From: Haliscomenobacter sp040401995 | GTDB lineage: Bacteria > Bacteroidota > Bacteroidia > Chitinophagales > Saprospiraceae | NCBI GenBank assembly: GCA_040401995.1 | Contig: JBBANM010000002.1 | Location: 62,001 to 126,000 of the forward strand | Reading direction: 5' to 3' | DNA: 64,000 bases | Shown here: piece by piece, positions 33,642 to 40,525 of the stretch | Position numbering within the stretch: the first letter of the stretch is position 1 | Layout of the letters: each line of letters opens with the position of its first letter | Program-made: the position numbers and the translations under genes | The notes under the pieces: model-generated | The model's database searches: none | What the model saw: the letters and a program-made list of their open reading frames with translations, nothing else | What the model was told of the DNA's origin: nothing

Positions 33642-34721
33642 TTGGAAACAAATTCAGCGCATACTTTTTTTCAACAGTCTTTGCTGCATTGGTACGCCGA
33701 TAGCGACCGGCCCCTGCCATGGAAAGGCGAAAAAGATCCTTATCGGATTTGGCTTTCGGAAATCATTTTACAGCAAACTCGTGTAGAACAAGGCATGCCT
33801 TATTACTTCCGGTTTTTGGAGGCATTCCCCACCATTGTCGATTTGGCGAACGCCCCGGATGATCAGGTGATGAAATTATGGGAAGGACTGGGTTATTACT
33901 CCCGGGCGCGCAACTTGCTTGCTGCTGCCCGACGAGTAGCCAATGATCGAAAAGGTATTTTCCCAAGCGATTATGCAGAGATATTAGCTTTGCCAGGCAT
34001 TGGCCCCTACACTGCGGCTGCTATTGGTTCATTTGCCTTTGGACTTCCCCATGCAGTGGTGGATGGGAATGTGTATCGGGTTTTGGCGCGCTATTTTGGC
34101 ATAGTAACGCCCCAAGACAGCACTGAAGGAAAAAAACAGTTTCAACAATTGGCCGAGTCTTTATTGGATCAAAATCAGCCTGGGCTTTACAATCAAGCGA
34201 TCATGGATTTTGGGGCAACTTGCTGCGTTCCGCGCTCGCCCAATTGCGGCGATTGCCCCTTGCGCGAACGTTGCTTAGCCTATGCCCAAGAGCAAGTTCA
34301 GGAGCTACCAGTGAAGACTAAGAAAATCCAAAAAAAAGACCGGTACTTTCATTATTTTCTGCTGTACCACCAGGATCAGGTTTTCATTCGCAAACGTACG
34401 GAGCGCGATATTTGGCAAGACCTCTACGAATTCCCAATGATAGAATCCCCGGCTCTTCCAATTGACTTAGCTTTTCCAGTTGTGCAAGATTGGCTCCAAG
34501 GGACAACAATTATTCAACGCCAAATATCACCTTTGTTCAAGCAAATACTCACCCATCAGCAGATCATTGCCCAATTTTGGAAGCTGGAACTGGCCGCGCC
34601 AATCCCAAATCCGCCAGCTGATTGGCAGTTGATCGAGCACCAATCATTGAAACAATATGCCTTTCCAAGGGTAATTGATCGGTATTTGGCGCAAAAGAAT
34701 ACTAGCCTAACACTATTTTAG
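33642..34721 (+). CDS. mutY: A/G-specific adenine glycosylase MutY
   Basis: The 359-residue DNA repair enzyme removes adenine mispaired with 8-oxoguanine. The catalytic Glu lies in WLSEIILQQTRVEQG; the helix-hairpin-helix is LPGIGPYTAAAIGSFAFG followed by VVDGNVYRVLARYFG (catalytic Asp); the iron-sulfur Cys pattern C-X6-C-X2-C-X5-C is complete in CVPRSPNCGDCPLRERC. A C-terminal NUDIX-like 8-oxoG recognition domain begins near residue 230. The start is a TTG (METNSAHTFFQQ), 15 nt downstream of element A copy 2; no in-frame ATG exists, so insertion of the repeat may have altered the original start. ssb follows after 174 nt. Confidence 0.94.
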   Translation: METNSAHTFFQQSLLHWYADSDRPLPWKGEKDPYRIWLSEIILQQTRVEQGMPYYFRFLEAFPTIVDLANAPDDQVMKLWEGLGYYSRARNLLAAARRVANDRKGIFPSDYAEILALPGIGPYTAAAIGSFAFGLPHAVVDGNVYRVLARYFGIVTPQDSTEGKKQFQQLAESLLDQNQPGLYNQAIMDFGATCCVPRSPNCGDCPLRERCLAYAQEQVQELPVKTKKIQKKDRYFHYFLLYHQDQVFIRKRTERDIWQDLYEFPMIESPALPIDLAFPVVQDWLQGTTIIQRQISPLFKQILTHQQIIAQFWKLELAAPIPNPPADWQLIEHQSLKQYAFPRVIDRYLAQKNTSLTLF

Positions 34722-34895
34722 AAAAAAAATCGCTAAAACTTGTTTTGCAAAACTTTGATTAACAAAAACTTGTTTGAAAAAAATGTATTTTTGGACTAGT
34801 TTAAGCGGGTACGGAGAGCAGGGTTTTTGTCTTTTTTGCCGGCAAAATAATCGCTTTCTTTGTCGTACCTTAGTTAATCAAAAAAATAACAACGC

Positions 34896-35345
34896 ATGGT
34901 AAACCGTGTAATTCTTATTGGCAACCTGGGGCGCGACCCCGAAGTTCGTCGCTTGGAAAGCGGCGCTGTAGTAGCAAAATTTGCAATTGCTACCACTGAT
35001 GCTTACAAAGACAAAGAAGACAATTGGCAAGAGCAAACCGAATGGCACGACATTATATTGTGGCGTCAATTGGCTGAGCGGGCAGAAAGTCAACTCAAAA
35101 AAGGCATGCTGGTATACATTGAAGGCAAGCTGACCCACCGCACTTGGCAAGATCAAGACAAAAACAACCGCAAAACTACGGAAGTTGTTGCCAATTCTTT
35201 TCGGATTGTGAACAACCGACAAGGCAGTAGCAGTTCTTCTTCTTTCCCGAGTGAAGAACCTGCTCGTACGAATGAATATTCTAGCGTGGGCGCTGTAAAT
35301 GAAAATTACAGCAACGCCTCGGCGGATGATGATCTACCTTTTTAA
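34896..35345 (+). CDS. ssb: Single-stranded DNA-binding protein
   Basis: This 149-residue protein has the OB fold (MVNRVILIGNLGRDPEVRRLESGAVVAKFAIATTDAY, WHDIILWRQLAERAESQLKKGMLVYIEGKL), a low-complexity linker rich in Ser and Asn, and the acidic tip DDDLPF that recruits repair and replication proteins. It works as a tetramer on single-stranded DNA. The order mutY-ssb is conserved in Bacteroidota, where gldE and gldD usually follow; here gldE is missing and a palindromic element B lies downstream. Confidence 0.96.
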   Translation: MVNRVILIGNLGRDPEVRRLESGAVVAKFAIATTDAYKDKEDNWQEQTEWHDIILWRQLAERAESQLKKGMLVYIEGKLTHRTWQDQDKNNRKTTEVVANSFRIVNNRQGSSSSSSFPSEEPARTNEYSSVGAVNENYSNASADDDLPF

Positions 35346-35442
35346 GCGCAACTTGGCACGGCCGGGTTTGGAGTGTTACAGTTGACTGAAAAAAGTGCAC
35401 CATTTTTTTCGTCAAATTATGCCAAACAGCGCTGAAATGCGT

Positions 35443-35606
35443 TTAAGGAACGGATAAACAATAAAGTACCACATTTGCCTTGCTCTTTCACTGCCACTCT
35501 TCCTATCTTTTTTGTTGCAATGCCCCACATTGCGCCTCAAAAGATAGTTGATTGGCAGCAAAATAGCGCCGACTAAAATGGTACTTTATTATTCACCCGT
35601 TCCTAA
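35443..35606 (+). repeat. Element B, copy 2 (164-bp palindromic repeat)
   Basis: Ends TTAAGGAACGG and CCGTTCCTAA form the terminal inverted repeat, continued by AATAAAGTACCA / TGGTACTTTATT. Inner arms CTATCTTTT / AAAAGATAG and GCAATG / CATTGC complete one long hairpin. Copy 3 at 58146 is nearly identical and has the same length. It lies between ssb and gldD. Confidence 0.85.
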
Positions 35607-35608
35607 GC

Positions 35609-35644
35609 ACTGCGGAGTAGATTCCTAGAGAATTACTCCGCAGT
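35609..35644. repeat. Short hairpin between element B and gldD
   Basis: An 11-bp perfect stem (ACTGCGGAGTA at 35609-35619, TACTCCGCAGT at 35634-35644) with a 14-nt loop. There is no T-run afterwards. It may be a regulatory dyad or part of the leader of gldD. Confidence 0.45.
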
Positions 35645-35743
35645 ACGCATTTCTATTGAATAGGCCTTGCTGGTTTTTCTACCGAAGTATTCCAGGGTGG
35701 ATAGTTCGAATACTCTTTTTTACTCATACACTTGTCTCAATCT

Positions 35744-36337
35744 ATGTTCAGTCGCATCTTAACTTTGTGTTCGCTGTTTTTTTTGTTGCTGTCCTGTGAT
35801 CGCTCTTCACCGATTCCCAAGCCGCGTGGATATCCGCGGGTGATTTACCCAGCTAAGGCATACCAAGCTTTTGACAAAAACTACTGCCACTTCACTTTTC
35901 AGTATCCAAAGTACGCAGTGGTGCAACGCGATACCGATTATTTTGACACCAAACCGGTAGACCCCTGCTGGTTCAATTTGTATATTCCCAATTTTGATTG
36001 CCGCATTTATTGTACCTACTATAGCATCGGCACAGGAAAAACGCTAGACAAACTGAAAGCGGATGCTTTTGAGTTAGTAGATTGGCACAATAAAAAAGCC
36101 AATTATATCGATGAGCAGAAAATTGACCGGGGTGCGAATGTTCAAGGGATGGCCTTTACCATTGACGGGCCAGCCGCAACGCCCTTCCAATTTTATGTGA
36201 CCGACAACAAAAAACACTTCATGCGTGCATCCTTGTATTTCAATACCAAGATCAACGCCGACTCGCTAGCGCCCGTCTATAACTTTGTGAAGGCTGATAT
36301 GCTCAAAATGATCGATACTTTCGAGTGGAACAAATAA
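35744..36337 (+). CDS. gldD: Gliding motility lipoprotein GldD
   Basis: The 197-residue lipoprotein starts MFSRILTLCSLFFLLLSC with an LLSC lipobox. The mature part matches GldD: PIPKPRGYPRVIYPAKAYQAF, then YCTYYSIGTGKTLDKLKADAFELVDWHNKKA, and the tail VTDNKKHFMRASLYFNTKINADSL...MIDTFEWNK. In Flavobacterium, GldD is needed for gliding and for type IX secretion-linked surface functions; gldE normally sits beside it. Here the upstream neighbour is ssb, across a gap with element B, and the downstream neighbour is DUF5691, 10 nt away. The ATG at 35744 starts the signal peptide; an in-frame TTG at 35732 adds four residues. Confidence 0.88.
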   Translation: MFSRILTLCSLFFLLLSCDRSSPIPKPRGYPRVIYPAKAYQAFDKNYCHFTFQYPKYAVVQRDTDYFDTKPVDPCWFNLYIPNFDCRIYCTYYSIGTGKTLDKLKADAFELVDWHNKKANYIDEQKIDRGANVQGMAFTIDGPAATPFQFYVTDNKKHFMRASLYFNTKINADSLAPVYNFVKADMLKMIDTFEWNK

Positions 36338-36347
36338 CGGGTAGGTG

Positions 36348-37901
36348 ATGGAAGACGCGCTTTCCGAAAAATTGTATCATCTGGCCATCTTGGGCACTAC
36401 TCGGGCTACCTTGTCGCCTCAGCTGGTGAAAAAATTGGCTGAATGGGGAATAGACCCTAGTATTGAACCTGAAAAAGCCATTTTACAAGCGCTTACCTTA
36501 CAGCGTCACTGGCAGAAAGCAGGATTTCAACTTAACCATTGGGATACCGAACTTTCCCAAGCCAAAACAGAAGCAGCAAATTCCACCTGTAGCACGCTTT
36601 CCCAAAAGTGCCTTCAGGAGATTTTGGATGATACATTTGAGGCTGCACTGCCCGAGTTTATCGCGCTACTCCAAAAAAGCGGTCAAGTATTTCCACCTAT
36701 CGCTTTGCCACAACTATTTGATCGCTGTTTGGAGGAACCTCCTTTTTTTCAATTGATCGAACCCGTAATTGGTCACCGAGGAGATTGGTTGTTGCAGCAA
36801 AACCCAAATTGGAAACCGCTTTGCGCGCCTGAAGAGTCGAACGATTGGCTGACCACCTCATTTGGATTGCGACAAAATACCATTGTACGCTTACGCAAAG
36901 AAGATCCCCGCAAAGCCATCGAGCTTTTACAATCTACCTGGAATACCGAACGGCCAGAACACCGCGCCGAATTTTTATCCTTACTACAAGAAGGGTTAAA
37001 CGCTGCGGATATCCCGTTCTTAAAAGCCAACCTCCAAGATCGAAGACGAGAAGTGCGCCAAGTTGCCGCTGATTTATTGGTTTTACTTCCCGATTCAGAC
37101 TTAGTGCAAAAATACCTCAGGTTTGCCCAATCCTGTTTTTTGATGCAGCAGCAGGGAAAAAAAATAGAATTGACCATCACTTTTTCCAAAGAATTTCCTG
37201 ACGAATGGCGCAGCAACGGTATTGAACCGATGGGGAATGCTCCATTCACGGGCGTACAACGCAATGGTTGGGGATTTCAGTTGTTGCGCCGCATTCCTTG
37301 TCGCTATTGGAAACAAATCTGGAATGCCGAACCCACCGCTATCTTGGACGCTTTTGTAGCGACCACTGATGATGAAAGTTGGTTACAAGCTTTTGCCGAC
37401 GCCTGTCAATTGCATCCGGATGAGGAGTGGAGTGAAGCTATTGTGCAATATTGGTTGGACAAAAAAGTCAATTTATCCTGGAATAGCACAACCAATCATC
37501 AGTTTTTACAAAAACTATCCGATGATGTGTTTAATCGAGTAGCAGTTCGCTATTTGCAAAAAAATCCACATTTACTGGAAGATCGACATTTGATCACCTA
37601 TCTTTTATGTATCAGCGAACACAGCTGGAGCGATCAATTAACGCTTTTGGTCATCAGTACTTTTCAACGCTACATTAGTGGAACCCTGGGACAGTTATGG
37701 CATACCGCCCATTATACCCGAATCATAAAAGCATTGGCGTACCATTGTGACCCACAACTATTGATTCAACTCAGCAAGGGTTGGGATCCAAGCGCCAGTT
37801 TGTGGGGGCGTTGGCGAAACGAAGTTGAAAAAATGCTCGAAATTATCGCCTTCCGACAAAAATTAATCCAGAGTTTTAGCGCTACTCAAGCTTTAAATTG
37901 A
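36348..37901 (+). CDS. DUF5691 family protein
   Basis: The 517-residue protein begins MEDALSEKLYHLAILGTTRATLSPQLV and matches DUF5691, with helical repeat-like stretches (AEFLSLLQEGLNAADIPFLKANLQDRRREVRQVAADLLVLLP) that look like HEAT repeats, and a C-terminal block holding LRRIPCRYWKQIW and SLWGRWRNEVEKMLEIIAFR. No signal peptide is present. The function is unknown. In other bacteria it is encoded beside SWIM zinc-finger, MoxR ATPase, DUF5682 and VWA genes; here those MoxR and DUF5682 partners lie about 31 kb away at 2074-5458 and it is placed directly after gldD (10 nt), likely cotranscribed with it. An in-frame GTG precedes the ATG by one codon. Confidence 0.8.
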   Translation: MEDALSEKLYHLAILGTTRATLSPQLVKKLAEWGIDPSIEPEKAILQALTLQRHWQKAGFQLNHWDTELSQAKTEAANSTCSTLSQKCLQEILDDTFEAALPEFIALLQKSGQVFPPIALPQLFDRCLEEPPFFQLIEPVIGHRGDWLLQQNPNWKPLCAPEESNDWLTTSFGLRQNTIVRLRKEDPRKAIELLQSTWNTERPEHRAEFLSLLQEGLNAADIPFLKANLQDRRREVRQVAADLLVLLPDSDLVQKYLRFAQSCFLMQQQGKKIELTITFSKEFPDEWRSNGIEPMGNAPFTGVQRNGWGFQLLRRIPCRYWKQIWNAEPTAILDAFVATTDDESWLQAFADACQLHPDEEWSEAIVQYWLDKKVNLSWNSTTNHQFLQKLSDDVFNRVAVRYLQKNPHLLEDRHLITYLLCISEHSWSDQLTLLVISTFQRYISGTLGQLWHTAHYTRIIKALAYHCDPQLLIQLSKGWDPSASLWGRWRNEVEKMLEIIAFRQKLIQSFSATQALN

Positions 37902-37983
37902 ACTTTCCTATCATAACCTTTTACAAATCAATCAAAGTTGTCAGAATATCTCTAATTTTGCAGCAAGGTTTATAACAATTGAA

Positions 37984-39294
37984 ATGATTTCTGAGATATT
38001 ACTTACGTTTCTTCTCGTTGCTTTGAACGGTTTTTTTGTTGCCGCAGAGTTTGCCATCGTTAAAGTGCGATTGTCCCAAATCCAAGTTCGTGCCGAAAAG
38101 AGCTTTACCGCCCGCATCGCTGCACGTATAGTAGGCAATTTGGATGGCTATTTGGCAGCTACCCAGTTGGGGATTACTTTGGCTAGCTTAGGATTAGGTT
38201 GGGTAGGTGAGGATGTCGTGTCCAAATTAATGCTTTCCGCCCTAAGCGGCCTCGGATACAATCCAGCTGAGGCAACCATTCACAGCATTGCTATTGCCTT
38301 TGCTTTTGCGGTAATAACCGTAATGCACATTGTGTTTGGAGAATTAGCACCCAAAACGCTGGCTATTCGTTACCCCACCGCTACTACCCTTTTTACTTCG
38401 GCCTTGTTGCGGGGTTTTTACGTGGTATTCCGCCCTTTTATTTATATTCTGAACGGACTGGCTAATTTTATTTTAAAAATATTTGGCATCATCCCGGTTG
38501 CCCATTCCGAAATCCACTCGGAAGAAGAATTGATGATGATCATCGCGGAAAGTGCAGAAGGTGGCGCCATCCATGCTTCTGAACGCGAATTGATCCAAAA
38601 TGTCTTTGATTTTGATGATCGTACTGTACGACAGGTGCTAAAACCAAGGAATCAGATCTCAGCGCTCCAGGTAGACACCCCGATGGAAGAAGCCATCAAC
38701 TACGTCATCGAAGAGGGGTATTCCCGTTATCCGGTCTACAAAGAAAGCATGGATCACATTACCGGCTTTGTAATTACCAAAGACCTGCTCGCTACTTTGC
38801 ACCACAAACAACCTACTCTTTTGACTGATTTGGTGCGCGATGTACTTTTTATATCATCGAGTAAAAAAATCAGCCAAGTGTTGCGCATGTTTCAGCAACA
38901 CAAAAATCAGATGGCCATTGTGGTCAATGAATTTGGTGGAACGGTTGGTCTGCTCACCTTGGAAGACATCATCGAAGAATTGGTAGGCGATATTCAAGAC
39001 GAGTATGATACCGAACCGCCGATTGTGGAAGCCATCGAAGAAAATAAATTCCGCATCCATGCCCAACATGCTATCGATGAAATCAACGAGCTATTGCCAA
39101 AACCTTTCCCGGAAAGCGAAAACTATATTACGCTGGCGGGTTTGATTTTGGAAAAAAGTGAGAACATTCCAGAAGAAGGCCAAGAGATCGAAATCTTTCC
39201 TTATCGGGTGAAGGTGGTTCAAATCACTCAAAATAGCCCTGAAGTATTGGAGGTTGAGTTGCTGAATGTTGAAGAAAATAATGACGAAGAATAA
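37984..39294 (+). CDS. Hemolysin-family (CNNM/CBS/CorC) membrane protein
   Basis: This 436-residue protein has an N-terminal CNNM membrane domain (FLLVALNGFFVAAEFAIVKVRLSQIQ, VVGEDVVSKLM-like segment, VMHIVFGELAPKTLAIRYP), a tandem CBS pair (DDRTVRQVLKPRNQISALQVDTPMEEAINYVIEEGYSRYPVYKES) and a C-terminal CorC/HlyC domain. Members are thought to take part in magnesium or cobalt homeostasis. GldE is built on the same plan, so I considered it because of gldD upstream, but the N-terminus is that of ordinary hemolysin-family proteins. It lies 82 nt after DUF5691. Confidence 0.87.
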   Translation: MISEILLTFLLVALNGFFVAAEFAIVKVRLSQIQVRAEKSFTARIAARIVGNLDGYLAATQLGITLASLGLGWVGEDVVSKLMLSALSGLGYNPAEATIHSIAIAFAFAVITVMHIVFGELAPKTLAIRYPTATTLFTSALLRGFYVVFRPFIYILNGLANFILKIFGIIPVAHSEIHSEEELMMIIAESAEGGAIHASERELIQNVFDFDDRTVRQVLKPRNQISALQVDTPMEEAINYVIEEGYSRYPVYKESMDHITGFVITKDLLATLHHKQPTLLTDLVRDVLFISSSKKISQVLRMFQQHKNQMAIVVNEFGGTVGLLTLEDIIEELVGDIQDEYDTEPPIVEAIEENKFRIHAQHAIDEINELLPKPFPESENYITLAGLILEKSENIPEEGQEIEIFPYRVKVVQITQNSPEVLEVELLNVEENNDEE

Positions 39295-39332
39295 AATCTT
39301 CAGCCTTTTTTCGCTCTCTAAAAGCTCCGTGC

Positions 39333-40406
39333 ATGTCTATACACGCTGCTGAATCGCCAATTTTAGAATGTGTAGCCAACTTTAGTGAAGGTCGCAATCC
39401 TGATATTTTGCGACGTATTGCTGAATCCATCAGCAAAGTAGACGGGGTTAAATTGCTACACCTAGATGCTGGCTTTGATGCCAACCGCACCGTAATGACT
39501 TTTGCCGGCCCACCCGCCGCCGTGGTAGAAGCAGCTTTTCAAGCCATTCAAACTGCAACTCAGCAAATCGACATGCGCGCGCACCATGGCGCGCACCCAC
39601 GCATTGGCGCTACCGACGTGTGCCCGCTCGTACCCGTAAGCGGAATCACCATGGAGGAAGCTATTGATTGGTCGCTTCGCCTGGGAAAGCGCGTGGGGGA
39701 GGAACTGGGTATTCCCGTTTATTTATACGAGTCTTCGGCTACGCATCCACATCGAACCAATTTAGCAGCAATCAGAACAGGAGAATACGAGGGCCTGGCA
39801 AAAAAAATGCAAGATCCTGATTGGCAACCCGATTTTGGCCCCACGGTGTTTCAACCCGCAATTGGCGCTACGGTGATCGGCGCCCGTAAATTTTTAATTG
39901 CTTACAATGTCAACCTAGCAACGGCTGATATTGCGATAGCCAAACGCATTGCCGAACGATTGCGCGAGAGCGGTTACTTGCAAATAGATGATGACGGTCA
40001 AAGACAACGGATTGCCGGAAAATGTAAAGCAGTAAAAGCCATTGGCTGGGGTATGCCCGAATACGGCATTGCTCAAGTGTCGATGAATATTGTGGACATG
40101 GATGTAACGCCAGTTCACGAAGCATTTGTGGCGTGTCAAATGTTGGCTGAGGAAATGGGGACTCGGGTGACGGGTTCAGAACTTATTGGATTGGCCCCGG
40201 AGCAAGTCTTTTTGGCAGCAGGGCAGTTTTTTTTGCAACAAAAATACACCGGAGAAGCGCTACCTACTATTTCCAAAAACGAATTGCTCGAATTAGCTGT
40301 TCAAGCACTGGGTTTGGCCGATTTGGCGCCATTTGATATCCAGGAGCGCGTTTTGGAATATCAATTAAGCGCCCCAGCCATCAACTTAGCAGATTTTTTA
40401 CTCTAG
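39333..40406 (+). CDS. ftcD: Glutamate formimidoyltransferase
   Basis: This 357-residue enzyme moves the formimino group of N-formimino-glutamate to tetrahydrofolate at the end of histidine breakdown. Family marks are ECVANFSEGRNPDILRRIAESI, GPPAAVVEAAFQAIQTA, DMRAHHGAHPRIGATDVCPLVPVSGITMEEAI and VYLYESSATHPHRTNLAAIRTGEYEGL, all in the N-terminal catalytic half. The cyclodeaminase half of the animal bifunctional enzyme is absent. It follows the CNNM gene by 38 nt. No hut genes are nearby. Confidence 0.93.
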   Translation: MSIHAAESPILECVANFSEGRNPDILRRIAESISKVDGVKLLHLDAGFDANRTVMTFAGPPAAVVEAAFQAIQTATQQIDMRAHHGAHPRIGATDVCPLVPVSGITMEEAIDWSLRLGKRVGEELGIPVYLYESSATHPHRTNLAAIRTGEYEGLAKKMQDPDWQPDFGPTVFQPAIGATVIGARKFLIAYNVNLATADIAIAKRIAERLRESGYLQIDDDGQRQRIAGKCKAVKAIGWGMPEYGIAQVSMNIVDMDVTPVHEAFVACQMLAEEMGTRVTGSELIGLAPEQVFLAAGQFFLQQKYTGEALPTISKNELLELAVQALGLADLAPFDIQERVLEYQLSAPAINLADFLL

Positions 40407-40436
40407 CACCTTTTTTTCGATAGTTTATCGTTTTTA

Positions 40437-40486
40437 AGAGTGTGTTTGGATTTTTAGTTCGCGCTGCAAATGGCCAAACACACTCT
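40437..40486. repeat. Short hairpin related to element A
   Basis: Perfect 13-bp arms AGAGTGTGTTTGG (40437-40449) and CCAAACACACTCT (40474-40486) enclose 24 nt. The loop TTCGCGCTGCAAATGGCCAA resembles the element A internal stretch TTCGAGCTACAAATGGCCAA, so this may be an internally deleted relative. Partial matches are at 8085-8117 and 9129-9153. Confidence 0.5.
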
Positions 40487-40525
40487 AGAAAGTCTCATTC
40501 TCCTCATTTCAATAATCCTAAAATT

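Noticed and set aside
37984..39294. gldE assignment for the CNNM/CBS protein
   Set aside because: Domains and neighbourhood fit, but the N-terminus is that of general hemolysin-family proteins; kept as unnamed.
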